Positions 47,106-57,639 of a stretch of DNA of 64,000 bases are shown here, one piece after another. The notes under the pieces were generated by a model. The model was not told where the DNA came from, ran no database searches, and saw only the letters and a program-made list of their open reading frames with translations. The number at the start of each line of letters is the position of its first letter. Position 1 is the first letter of the stretch. The stretch is taken from the NCBI RefSeq assembly GCF_008728515.1, contig NC_044980.1, positions 58,773,590 through 58,837,589 of the forward strand, read 5' to 3'. The translations under genes and the position numbers were made by a program. Source of the stretch: Papio anubis (lineage: Eukaryota > Chordata > Mammalia > Primates > Cercopithecidae).

Positions 47106-47488
47106 TGATATGGTTTGGATCTGTCCCCACCCAAATCTCATGTCAAATTGTAATCTTCAGTGTTGGAAGAGAGGCCTGGTTGGAGGTAATTAGATCATGG
47201 AGGTGGATTTCTCATGAATAGGTTAGTACCATTCCCCCTTGGTACCGTATAGTGAGTGAGTTCTCATGAAATCTGGTTGTTTAAAAGGTATGTGGCACCT
47301 CACCTCTCTCCTTTTCTTCCTCCTGGTCATGCCATATAAGGTGCCAGCTCCCTCTTCACTTCTACCATGATTGTAAGTTTCCTAAGCCACTATGCTTCCT
47401 ATACAGCCTGTAGAATTAAAACTCTTTTTTATATAAAATACCCATTCTCAGGTCTTTCTGGATAGCAATGCAAAAACAGACTAATACA
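47106..47488 (+). mobile_element. 3' LTR of MaLR element
   Basis: Begins TGATATGGTTTGGATCTG and ends GACTAATACA. It shares block order with the 5' LTR ('ccactatgcttcctatac' occurs in both) but differs by many substitutions and an added segment after 'aatctggttgtttaaaagg'. Confidence 0.93.
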
Positions 47489-47620
47489 GATACCATTTAA
47501 AATTCAGTTCTTAAGGAAGTTCTCTTGGATGAGCTTGACCATTGAGCAGAGACCTGACTCTGAGAAATCAAGCTAGGAAGATATCAGGGACAAGATAATT
47601 CCATGAAGTGTGTGGGAATC

Positions 47621-48050
47621 CCCTTTTTAACACAAGTTACTCTTCTTACAGGATAACTAATAACAGTCTTGCCTTCTATTAGCTTAATAGTTATTTCTAG
47701 AGGCAGGGAAATGCGTTTGTTTAAATAAATAAGACTTATTGAAAGAAGGCAAAGATTAAATAGCATATTCACCACCCAGATGCAAAAAGTGAAAGCTTCT
47801 GGGATTTCTACCTCTAACTAGTATGGTTTTTAAATACGCATAACTTTTTCTTGCCAGACAGCATTGGAGAACTCAGGTTTTTTTTTTTTTTTCAAGAAAA
47901 TCTCGCAAATTATGCTCAGTTTCTGATTAATTTAATTTAATCCACAATCTTGTAAATATCTTTTAAAGACATTTACTAAGAGATAAGAAGGGGTCTCTTA
48001 AATATATCTTTTTATTTCTTGTGTTTTGTCCATTTTTACTGCATCTATCT
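47621..48050. other. Unassigned sequence
   Basis: Contains a poly(T) of about 14 nt at 47879-47892. Nothing else recognised. Confidence 0.35.
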
Positions 48051-48337
48051 TTTTTTTTTTTTTTGGAGACAAGGTCTCACTTTGTCACCCAGGCTGGGTG
48101 CAGTGGTAACATCACAGCTCACTGCAACCTCAAATTCTGTGCTGAAGTGTTCCTCCAACCTCAGCCTACTGGTTAGCTGGGACTATAGGTGTGTGCCACC
48201 ACACCTTGCTATTTTTTTTAAGACACGGGGTCTCACTATATTGCCCAGGCTGGTCTGTAACTCCTGGCCTCAAGTGATCCTCTCAGCTTGGCTTACCATG
48301 GTGCTGGAATTACAGACCCAAGCCACCATGACTGGCC
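48051..48337 (-). mobile_element. AluJ, full length
   Basis: Plus strand reads poly(T), 'ggagacaaggtctcacttt', 'cacccaggctgggtgcagtg', 'attgcccaggctggtctg' and ends 'ccaccatgactggcc'. High divergence and the AluJ-type 'cctcaagtgatcctctcagc' mark an old copy. The 116-codon ORF at 48019-48369 is antisense Alu. Confidence 0.93.
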
Positions 48338-48645
48338 TCATTTTTATTGATCTTAAAAAAAGATTATAAGCATTCTTCACTAGATGTCATAAGTCCTCAG
48401 CATCAGGTAATGAGGTATAATATTACATACCTGTTGCTTTAGTATGAGATATTAGAGCTCTTGATTATCCAATTACTTGGATAAATGAAATAAAGAAGAT
48501 TATTATCCCTAATAATTTAGGGAAAGCTTTATAGAAATAATTGTTGGAGATACTAAATAAAAGAATGGTAAAGAGATGACAAAGTTTTAATTTTCTTATA
48601 TGGAAGGCCTTATGATGTAGGGTCTGTGTAGTGGCTAAAATCCAT
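48338..48645. other. Unassigned sequence
   Basis: No feature recognised. Confidence 0.35.
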
Positions 48646-48890
48646 GAGCATATTATTGCTACCTTTTTTTGAGCTCTTACTCTGGAACAAGTCATATGCT
48701 AAGCACTTCACCTGCATTGTGGCCGAACCCCCTAACAGTCTTCTGAAGTAATTACTATTAATACGGTTTTCCTTCTACTGATAAAGAGAGGCTAACTTAG
48801 CTTACCCAATGTCCTATAACTAGTAAATGGCACAGCCATGATTTGAATTCACTGTTACAGCATAGGCTCTCACAGAACCTGCTAGACTGA
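48646..48890 (-). repeat. MIR SINE, near full length
   Basis: 'gagctcttactctggaac', 'tgctaagcacttcacctg', 'taattactattaatacgg', 'gcacagccatgatttgaatt' match antisense MIR in order. Confidence 0.8.
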
Positions 48891-49014
48891 CTTTCTACAA
48901 AAGTCTTATTCCCAGCCTTTCTACTGGTGTTCTAACAACCAGGAAGTTGACTAAAAGCAACATCAGATTTAACAGCCACACATAATCCATTGTCCTCAAT
49001 TCAAGAAACCTCAA
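48891..49014. other. Unassigned spacer before L1
   Basis: Short; no feature recognised. A target duplication for the following L1 could not be identified. Confidence 0.35.
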
Positions 49015-49098
49015 GATAGGAAATGGAGCAAGATTATGGAATAGAAAGCTCTACCAATTGTCCCCTCTGCAAGGGCACCAAGTTAACTATCTACACAC

Positions 49099-49116
49099 CA
49101 CACACACACACACACA
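49099..49116. repeat. Short (CA)n in L1 5' UTR
   Basis: About nine CA units within the L1 5' UTR. Confidence 0.9.
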
Positions 49117-51103
49117 ATAAATAAACAAAAATAAAAACCTTTATAAGAATCAAAGATTAGGTGAACACTCATAGTACCTGGTTTTAACTTCATATCATGG
49201 AAAGAGTCACTGAAGAGATAGAAAAAAACAGTCCTGAATCACTGACACCACCTCTCTCTTATCCCTGGCAGCAGCTGTGTGATGAGGAGGGCATCTCTGG
49301 ACACTGAGGAAGAACACATCAATTGTGAGGCATTGAACTCAGTGACATTCTATTAGAGCAGAAAGGAATATTGGACCAAATTTAACCGACAGCCACCCAC
49401 AAAGGGAGTATTTAAAGCAGCCCTAGCCAGAGAGGAATCACCAATCCCTGTGGTCCAAACTTGAATACCTGCAAACCTTGCCACCGAGGGCTACAACATT
49501 CTGTGTCTTCAAATAAACTTGAAAGGCAGTCTAGGCCATAAGTACAACAGTCAGGTGAGTCCTAGTGTTCAACTAGGCCCAGAGGCAATGGACTTGGAGG
49601 ACACAGAACCTACTGAGATACCAGCTAGGTCAGCCAAGGGAGTACTGGCATCACCCCAGCCCTAATCCTAGGCTGCACAGTTCGCATCTCCAAAGAAAAT
49701 CACTTCCTTCTGCTTGAGAAGAGGAGATGGGGGAGTGGGGAGGACTTTGTCTTGCATCTAGAATTCCAGCTTGGTGACAGCAGGATAGGGCACCAGTCAG
49801 ATTCATGAAGACCTTATTCCAGGCCCTACCTCTCAGATGACATTTATAGGCATACTATGGGCAAAAAGTGAACGTGTTATCTTAAAGGAAAGGGTCCAGT
49901 CCTCCCAGCATTTATCACCTGCTTACCGAAGAGCTCTTGAACCATGAATAACCAGCAGTAATACCTAGGTAATACTTTGAGGGCCTTGGGGAAGCCTCTG
50001 ACACTTGCTGGCTTCAGGTGAGGCTCAGCACATTATCAGCTGTAGTGGTTACAAGAATAAAACTCCTTTAGTTTGAGAAAACCTGAGGGAAATATAAAGG
50101 GGACTTTGTCTTACATTTTAGGTACCAGCACAGCCACAGGGGGTGTGGAGCACAAAGCAGTATGTTAGGACCCTCAGTTTCAGAACATGACTCCTGGATA
50201 GCATTTCTGGACCTGCTGTGGGCCATATGGGAGCCCATTGCCTTGAAGAGTGAGTCCAAGGCCAGGTAGCATTCACAACAAGCTGTCTTAAGAGCCCTTG
50301 GACAGTAAGGAAATATTGGTGGCAGTCTGGCAGTACTCCTCATGGCCTGGGGTGGCAATGGCTATGGGGTGAGGCTCCTCTGCCTTTGGAAAAAGGAGAG
50401 AAGAGTGGGAAGGAGTGCATCTTGTGGCATAATGCCAGCCCAGTCACAATACAATAGAACACCAGGCAGACTTCTAAGGTTTTTGACTCTAGTCCCTGAT
50501 TCTTGGATGGCACTTCTGGATCCACCTGAGGCCTGGGCGACCTTGCTGCCTTGAAGAGAAGAAAACAGGCTGGATATCTTTTCCACTTGCTGATTAAAGA
50601 CCCCCAGGGACTTCAGCAAACATAGGCAATAGCCAGGGAGTGGTTACAGCAGGACTTGGGTGAGACCCAATGCTGTTCTGGCTTCAGGGCTGACCCAGAA
50701 CAGTCATATTAGTGATGGTGGAGAGATGGGTGCTGTATCTCTCCACCCCCAGATTTGGGTGGCTCAGAGCAGACAGAGAGACTCTGCATGTTTGGGGGAA
50801 AGTAAGAAAAGAGAACAAGAATCTCTGTCTGAAAATCCAGAGAATTCTCCCTGACCTGGTTCAAGACCATCAAGGCAGTACCTCTATGAGTCTGCAAGAA
50901 CAACAGTGTTACTAGGCTTACCATGTCCCCTAAAGCAGATACAGCTTAGATCATAACATCCAACTCCTTTCAAATATCTGAAAAGCTTTCCCAAATAAAA
51001 TGGCTACAAGTAAGCCCAGACGGTGAAGACTACAATGTATACCTAACTCCTTAATGCCCAGACACTGAAGAACATCCATAGCATTAACATCATCCAGGAA
51101 ATC

Positions 51104-52033
51104 ATGACCTCACCAAGTGAACTAAGTAAGGCACCGAAGCCCAAACCTAGAGAAACAGAGACATGTGACCTTTCAGACAGAGAATTCAAAATAGCTGTGT
51201 TGAGGAAACTCAAAGACATTCAAGATAACACAGAGAAGGAATTCAGAATTCTATCAGATAAATTTAACAAAGATTGAAATATCTAAAAAGAACCAAGCAA
51301 AAATTCTGGAGCTGAAAACTGCAATAGGCATACTGAAGAATGCATCAGAGTCCTTTAATAGCAGAATTGATCAAGGAGAAGAAAGAATTGGTAAGCTTGA
51401 AGAAAGGCTATTTGAAAATACACAATCAGAGGAGACAAAAGAAAAAGGAATAAAAAACAAAGAAGCATGCATAAAGGATCTACAAAATAGCTTCAAAGGG
51501 ACAAATCTAAGAGATATTGGCTGTAAAGAGGACCTAGAGAGACAGGAGTAGGTTTATTCAGAGGGATAACAGAGAACTTTCCAAACTGAGATAAAGATTT
51601 CAATATCCAATATGAAAGGGTTATAGAACATCAAGCAGATTTAACCCACAGAAGTCTACCTTGAGGCATTTAATAATCAGACTCCCAAAGGTCAGCAACA
51701 AAGGATCCTAAAAGCAATAAAGAAGAAACAAATTACATATAGGAGAGTTCTAATATGTCTGGCAGCAGACTTTTCAGTGGAAACCTTACAAGCCAGGAGA
51801 GAGTGGCATGACATATTTAAAGAGCTGAAAGAAAAAAAAAAAAAAAAAAAAAAACTTCACCCTAGAATAGTATATCCAGTGAAAATATCCTTCAAATATG
51901 AAGGAGAAATAAAAAATTACTCAACAAACAAAAGCTGAGGGATCTCAATACCAGATCTGTTCTATAAGAAACACTATGGGGAGCACTTCAATCAGAAAGA
52001 AAAGGACATTAATGAGCAATCAGAAATCATTTG
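51104..52033 (+). pseudogene. L1 ORF1 relic of the older L1
   Basis: The start ATGACCTCACCAAG lies at 51104. The text then follows ORF1: a coiled-coil-like stretch at 51200-51420, and a C-terminal region with 'gcagcagacttttcagtgg', 'agccaggagagagtggca' and 'aagctgagggatctcaat'. Stops (for example within 'tttaacaaagattgaaatat') and a run of about 24 A at 51832-51855 break the frame. The 3' end is approximate. Confidence 0.75.
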
Positions 52034-53470
52034 AAGTTTCAAAACTCACTAGTAATGGTAAGTACACAGAAAAACACTGAATATTATAACACTGTAGCTG
52101 TGTTGTATAAACTACTCTTATCTTAAGGAGAAAGAATCAATGATGAACAAATAAATATAACTATAGCAACTTTTCAAGACATAGTACAATAAGATATAAG
52201 TAGAAACCACATAAAGTTAAGAAGTTGGGGAAGGAAGATAAGGCATAGACTTTTTATTAGTTTTCTTTTTGCTTGTTTGTTTGCGCAAATAGTGTCAAGT
52301 TGTTATCAGGTTGGAATAATGGTTTATGAGATAATATTTGCAAGCCTCATAGTAACCTCAAACCAAAAAATATACAATGGAGACACAAAAAATACAAAGC
52401 AAGAAACTAAATCACATCAGAAGTGAAAATCATCTTTACTAGAGGAAGATAGGAAGGAAAGACAGAAGAGAAGACCCAAAAACAACCAGAAAACAACAAA
52501 ATGGCAGGAGTAAGTTCTTACTTATCAATAATAGCAGTGAATATAAATAGACTAAGCACACCAATCACAAGACATAGACTGACCGAACTGATGAAAAGAC
52601 AAGACTCATTGATTTGTTGCCTACAAGAAACACACTTCACCTATAAAGATACACATAGACTGAAAATAAAGGGATGGAAATAAATATTCTATGCCAATGG
52701 AAACCAAAACAGAGAAGGAGTCATTATGCTTATATCAGACAAAATAGATTTCAAGACAAAAACTATAAGAAGAGACAAAGAAGGTCACTATATAATAATA
52801 AGGGGGTCAATTCAGCAAGAGGATATAACAACTGTATATACATATGTGCCCAACACTGGAGCACCCAGATATAGAAAGCAAATATTACTAGAGCTAAAGA
52901 GAGACATAGGCCCCAATACAGTAATAGCTGGAAACTTCAAGACCCCACTTTCAGCATTGGACAGATCATCCAGACAGAAAATCAACAAAGAAACATGGAA
53001 CTTAATCTGCACTATATACCAAATACATCTAATAAATATTTACAGAACATTTTATCCAAGAGCTGCAGAATACACATTCCATTCCTCAGTGTATGGATAA
53101 TTCTCATGGATAGACCATATGTTATGTAACAAAACAAGTCTTAAAACATTTTTTAAATACTAAAATAATATCTAGCATCTTCTCTGATTACAATGGAATA
53201 AAACTAGAAATAAATAAAACTGAATTTTGGAAACTATACAAATACATGGAAATTAGTATGCTCCTGAATGTCCAATGAATCAATAAAGCAATTAAGAAAA
53301 TTGAAAATTTTTTTGAAACAAATGATAATGGAAATACAACATACCAAACCTATGGGATACAGCAAAAGCAGTACTCAGAGGGAAGTTTATAGCTATAAGT
53401 GCCTCTGTCAAAAAAGAGGAAAAACTTCAAATGAACAATCTAATGATTCATCCTAAAGAATTAGAAAAGC

Positions 53471-53711
53471 CGGGCGGAGCAAGATGGCCGAATAGGAACA
53501 GCTCCAGTCTCCAACTCCCAGCGCCAGCGACACAGAAGACCGGTGATTTCTGCATTTTCAACTGAGGTACTGGGTTCATCTCACTGGGGAGTGCCGGACG
53601 ATCGGTGCTGGTCAGCTGCTGCAGCCCGACCAGCGAGAGCTGAAGCAGGGCGAGGCATCCCCTCACCTGGGAAGCGCAAGGGGGAAGGGAATCCCTTTTC
53701 CTAGCCAGGTG
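53471..53711 (+). mobile_element. Young L1PA 5' UTR, truncated by assembly gap
   Basis: Begins CGGGCGGAGCAAGATGGCC and follows the L1PA 5' UTR to the gap. It is closely similar to 38003-38240, but with more intact CpGs (for example 'cggacgatcggtgctgg', 'gaccagcgagagc'), suggesting a recent insertion. The insertion sits inside ORF2 of an older L1. Its length and 3' end are hidden. Of the L1PA types I know, this 5' UTR matches the older (L1PA4-6-like) lineage rather than hominoid L1PA2/L1HS. Confidence 0.9.
53481..53489 (+). promoter_or_regulatory. YY1-type site of the young L1PA promoter
   Basis: AAGATGGCC at the usual distance from the L1 start; identical to the site at 38011-38019. Confidence 0.8.
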
Positions 53712-53811
53712 NNNNNNNNNNNNNNNNNNNNNNNNNNNNNNNNNNNNNNNNNNNNNNNNNNNNNNNNNNNNNNNNNNNNNNNNNNNNNNNNNNNNNNNNN
53801 NNNNNNNNNNN
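53712..53811. other. Assembly gap (100 N)
   Basis: Exactly 100 N, a common placeholder for a gap of unknown size. It begins inside a young L1 5' UTR and ends inside ORF2 of an older L1. Open frames running through it (53448-53894) are artefacts. Confidence 0.99.
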
Positions 53812-54235
53812 ACAAACAAATGAAACACATCCTGTACTCAGGGACAGATAGAATCAATATGGTAAAAATGACCATACTGCCACAAGCCGTCTAAAATTGA
53901 ATGCAATTCCCATCAAAATACCACTATCATTCTTCACAGAACTAGAAAAAACAATCCTAAAATTCATATAAAAGCAACAAAGAGCCCATATAGCCAAAGC
54001 AAGACTGAGCAGAAACAACAAATCTGGAGGCCTCACATTACCCGACTTTGACCTATACTATAAGGCCATAGTCACCAAAACAGAATGGTACTGGTATAAA
54101 GATAGGCACATAGACAAATGGAAAAGAATAGATAACTCAGAAATAAAGTCAAATACTTATAGCCAACTGATCTCAGAGAAAGCAAACACAAACATCAGGC
54201 TGTGGAAAGGATACCAATGTGTGGATAAAGAAAAT

Positions 54236-54238
<3 letters not shown>

Positions 54239-54286
<48 letters not shown>
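54239..54286. repeat. (AC)24 microsatellite inside L1 ORF2
   Basis: About 24 pure AC units, the longest CA tract in the window, expanded from the L1 'tatacaccatgg' site. Confidence 0.97.
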
Positions 54287-54287
<1 letters not shown>

Positions 54288-54628
54288 ATGGAATACTACT
54301 CAGCCATAAAAAGGAATGAAATAATGGCATTAGCAGCAACCTCGATGGAATAGAAAACCAAACATCATGCATTCTCACTCATAAGTGGGATCTAAGCTAT
54401 GAGGATGCAAAGGCATAAAAATGATACAGTAGACTTTGGAGACTCAGGGGAAAGGGTGGGAAGCGGGTGAGGAATAAAAGACTACACATTGGGTACAGTA
54501 TACACTGCTTGGCTGTAGGGTGCACCAAAATCTCAGAAATCACGACTAAAAGAACTTATCCATGTAACCAAACACCATCTGTTCCCCAGAAACCTTTGGA
54601 AATAAAAAATCAAAATTAAAAAATAAAA

Positions 54629-54668
54629 CACACACACACACACAAAATGTGTGTGTGTGTGTGTGTGT
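54629..54668. repeat. (CA)8-AAA-(TG)10 hairpin at the L1 tail
   Basis: A CA run (54629-54644), AAA (54645-54647) and a TG run (54648-54668). The arms are mutually complementary: a perfect 16-bp stem with a 3-nt loop, directly at the A-rich 3' end of the L1. Confidence 0.97.
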
Positions 54669-56890
54669 ATTTAAGGTAAATTCTGGTGTTTCCAATCTGT
54701 GGGATTAGAATTGTTCACAGATGTATGGCATCTATAACAACAAACTTCTATAGGGATGTTTAGGAGGGATTTTTTGTTTAATTTTGTTTTGTTACTTGTT
54801 TGTTGCCTTGCCTAATAGTTCCTATATAATTTAGTGTTAAATATAATTGAACTTGGCTGTATAAGAGTTTGACAGGCTGATTTATAAACATAATTTTATT
54901 GGTTTGTTGATTGGTCAGATGGATGGGTGTTCAGGGGCTTATAGACTGATATTTTCCTAAAATCAGTTTCTGGGTTTACAAGTAATATTTTGAATGTGCC
55001 AATTTTGTGTAACATTTTGAGGGAAGGATTTCTGGAACTACCCTAACTGAATGATAAATAGGCCTAGTAAATTATTGCCTGAAATTATTTTGTGTGTGAA
55101 AAGGCAACTACCAGCAAAAGCATTCCAAAGACAAAGGAAAAAGAAAACTAAGACTTTTTAGTGAATATAAACATGTACACATACATTTTTTAAAATCAAA
55201 TTTATTTTATGGATTAATTTTCCAGTATCCCCCTTTATTTTAAGGGCACAATAATCATCTCCTATTTAATACTTCTAAACCTGATTTTCTTAAGAATTGG
55301 CTCTTTCTCATCTTATAGACCTCAGGCCTTCTCATTAGGAGCTTGTGCAGAAAATGTAATCCTAGGAAAAGTAAAAAGACAGAGGATTTCATTCAACCAT
55401 TGGGGTCTATTAAGAAATAAGTTTTTAAACTAAATATTTTTTGTATAAGAAGAGCTATGCCAAGCGCTAAAAGGCACAGCAGTTGAAAACCTTGCTAACT
55501 TTGTCTCTTGACAGTCTTTCATAGCATTGCTTATCTGATACGGTGTCTAACATTAAAAGTTCTTTGACCATACACAGAGTATGGAATGTCCATATTCCAG
55601 GCAGTGGAGAAAAAAAATGCTTGTGCACCCTGCAAACTTCTCTATCTGAAATGGGAGGACAGACTAATATCTGGGCCAGCTGTTTTTCAGCCTTGCTTGA
55701 TCAAACATAGCAATTACGTGAAATTGGGGTAATGAGGCTGCTGCCAGCCAACCGTGGCATATTTTATTACATCTAGTTTTCAAAGAAAGTAGAATTAATA
55801 TATCAAAGCAAATGAGTGTTTGAATGTGGCTTTATTTTTTTCTTATTTAAGAAGTTATTTTGGTCTTTTAGTCTCCTGTGATCTTTATTCTGAGCTACTG
55901 TCTACATTATAAGCCCTGTCTCAGAAATTGTGCCCACACTTTGTATAGGAGATACTGTTTCCTACTTTGAAGCCTCTATGAAAACAGTGAAGACCTGAGT
56001 AATGATAAGTTCATGCTGACTCTCAGTGTCACACAGGTTAAAAACAAGTTATCTTCAAGCCTGTGATTTTACCATTTACATTTCACTCTTTGGCATCTGT
56101 CAATGAATGTTTTCTTTCCAAACCAGAGAGGTAAAAAACAAAATTCCTAAATTCCTTTTAAAAGATAAATTACCCCTTGTATTCAGTCTCACCAAAACTA
56201 CAATGTTTGGCTTCTATTTGTTACCTGAAGAAGGTAATTCCCTGGTATTTTCACCCTATCATTTAGCTGAAGCATTCGCACTTATGCACCGTATAGATAA
56301 AGCAATTTCCTACAGAATTCAGGCAAAAGATGTTTTCTTTTACCTGAATTTCATCAGATGAGTGCTTTGGACTATGGGTTTTGAGGATATTACCACAAAA
56401 TCATTTTCTAAACCATCTTATGTTCTGTTGAAATGTACTTCAAATGTTATATTCTGTGGAAGCTTACAATCTCTTGAGGGGAGGTAACAATCAGAGCAGT
56501 CTAATTCTATATAATTTGATCAAGGGATTAACTACTTGTATCTTAAATTGTAGATAATTGAATGGAAAGGAAAACTTGCAACCATTTAGAAGTCAGCTGG
56601 TGGGGAAACCACTGATGGAGAAATTACAGAGTGAGGAGAGGTTTTCATGAGTAGAAACAGCTGCAATGCCTTTTTAACAGCAGAACTGAATAATGCCCGG
56701 AAAAGTTTCATGATATGCAATGTGAGGCATTATTTCTAATATTCTGAAATATATCCTGTGGTTTGACTATTTGTGCAGAACCACATAGTAGTACAGTAAA
56801 TGAATGGAGCATTAGAAAGGAAAATATAAATTTTGAAAGTAATTTCTAAAGCTTACAGGTTACATGTTATTTGTCAGGGACTATTGTGAT
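54669..56890. other. Apparently repeat-free sequence
   Basis: About 2.2 kb between two large L1 blocks with no Alu, L1, LTR or MIR that I recognise. One 84-codon ORF (56107-56361) has no identifiable domain. This is the longest such stretch in the right half of the window. Confidence 0.4.
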
Positions 56891-56938
56891 CATTTTACAT
56901 ATGCATGTTTTAGTTCATTTAATTCCCACAATACTCTT

Positions 56939-57260
56939 TTATTTTTATTTATTTATTTATTTATTTATTTTGAGGGGGGGGACGGAGTCTGGCTCTGTCA
57001 CCCAGGCTGGAGTGCAGTGAGGTGATACCCGCTGACTGCAACCTCCGCCTCCTGGGTTCAAGCGATTCTTCTGCCTCAGCCTCCCGAGGAGCCGGGACTA
57101 CAGGCGCGAGCACCACCACTCCCAGCTAATTTTTGTATTTTTAATACAGACGAGGTTTCACCATATTGGCCAGGCTGGTCTCGAATTTCTGACCTCGTGA
57201 TCCGCCCGCCTCGGCCTCCCAAAGTGCTAGGATTACAGGCTTGAGCCACCGCGCCCGGCC
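56939..57260 (-). mobile_element. AluS-type, full length
   Basis: Plus strand has an expanded (ATTT)n tail (56941-56970), a G-run, then 'gacggagtctggctctg' to 'accgcgcccggcc'. A perfect 13-bp target duplication CCACAATACTCTT lies at 56926-56938 and 57261-57273. Confidence 0.96.
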
Positions 57261-57288
57261 CCACAATACTCTTATAAAATAATTTTAT

Positions 57289-57592
57289 GCTCGGTTGCAG
57301 TGACTCACACCTGTAGTCTCAGAACTTTGTGAGGCCGAGGTGGGCAGATCGCTTGAGCTCAGGAGTTCGAAACCAGCCTGGGCAACATGGCAAAATCCCA
57401 TCTGTACGAAAAAAAAAAACAAAAACTACCCAGGCATGGTGGTATGACCTTGTAGTCCCAGCTACCAAGGAGGCTGAGGTGGGAAGATCACTGGAGCCCG
57501 GAAAGTTGAGTCTGTCGTGAGCCATGATAGCACCAGTGCACTCCAGCCTTAGGCGACAGTGAGACCCTGTCTCAAAAATAACAACAATAACA
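57289..57592 (+). mobile_element. AluJ-type, full length, diverged
   Basis: Sense Alu: 'gttgcagtgactcacacctg', 'gatcgcttgagctcaggagt', a middle A-rich stretch, 'aggctgaggtgggaagatc' and 'gagaccctgtctcaaaaat'. The 'cgcttgagctcaggagttcg' motif is AluJ/Sx-like. The tail is degraded AAC repeats. Only about 28 bp separates it from the preceding Alu, in opposite orientation. Confidence 0.93.
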
Positions 57593-57639
57593 ATTTCGAT
57601 TGTTACCTCAATTTATTTCATTTTTTAAAATTTCACATA

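Larger units (their letters stand above)
45088..47488 (+). mobile_element. Complete MaLR element (LTR-internal-LTR), MST/MLT1A-like
   Basis: Two sense LTRs of about 395 and 383 bp bracket a 1.6-kb internal region. Flanks are GGTGC (45083-45087) and GATAC (47489-47493). L2 alignment suggests these are decayed copies of a 5-bp target duplication. MaLRs are non-autonomous ERVL-related elements that depend on other elements' enzymes. No intact retroviral gene is present. Confidence 0.9.
44860..47620 (-). mobile_element. L2 LINE 3' end, interrupted by MaLR element
   Basis: Antisense L2: 'aggaataactcattgaacat', 'gtgttccaggaattgttg', 'taacagaaaaaaatcccttcc', then after the MaLR insertion 'tcttggatgagcttgacca', 'attgagcagagacctgactc', 'aagatatcagggacaag'. 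Both halves (44860-45087 and 47489-about 47620) follow one another in L2 consensus order, so this was one L2 before the insertion. Confidence 0.75.
52501..54395 (+). pseudogene. L1 ORF2 relic of the older L1, split by a younger L1 and a gap
   Basis: Starts ATGGCAGGAGTAAG, keeps endonuclease-domain text (the 60- and 124-codon frames at 52501-52683 and 52726-53100, with 'CCLQETHFTYKDTHRLKIKGW' partly visible), and stops at the younger L1 (53470). After the gap, reverse-transcriptase/C-terminal text resumes at 53812 and ends at TAA 54393-54395. Multiple frameshifts. A CA expansion at 54239-54286 sits where ORF2 normally reads 'tatacaccatgg'. Confidence 0.8.
49015..54645 (+). mobile_element. L1PB/L1MA-age LINE-1, near full length, with nested younger L1
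   Basis: Sense element with a long 5' UTR (49015-51103), ORF1 relic (51104-about 52033), inter-ORF region (52034-52500), ORF2 relic (52501-53470 and 53812-54395) and 3' UTR to an A-rich tail at about 54645. ORF2 is interrupted at 53470 by a younger L1PA that disappears into a 100-N gap. On the far side ORF2 resumes much further downstream, so over 1 kb of it is missing from the assembly or deleted. Its 5' UTR and ORF1 are homologous to the minus-strand L1 at 60816-64000. Subfamily by eye only. Confidence 0.85.
56891..57625 (-). repeat. Probable MIR fragment split by two Alus
   Basis: 'catgttttagttcatttaa' and 'ttcccacaatactctt', then after the Alus 'ttgttacctcaatttatttc', resemble the antisense MIR centre. 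The similarity is weak and the split interpretation is inferred. Confidence 0.35.

Noticed and set aside
53448..53894. Overlapping ORFs of 60-126 codons
   Set aside because: They owe their length to the run of N in the assembly gap.
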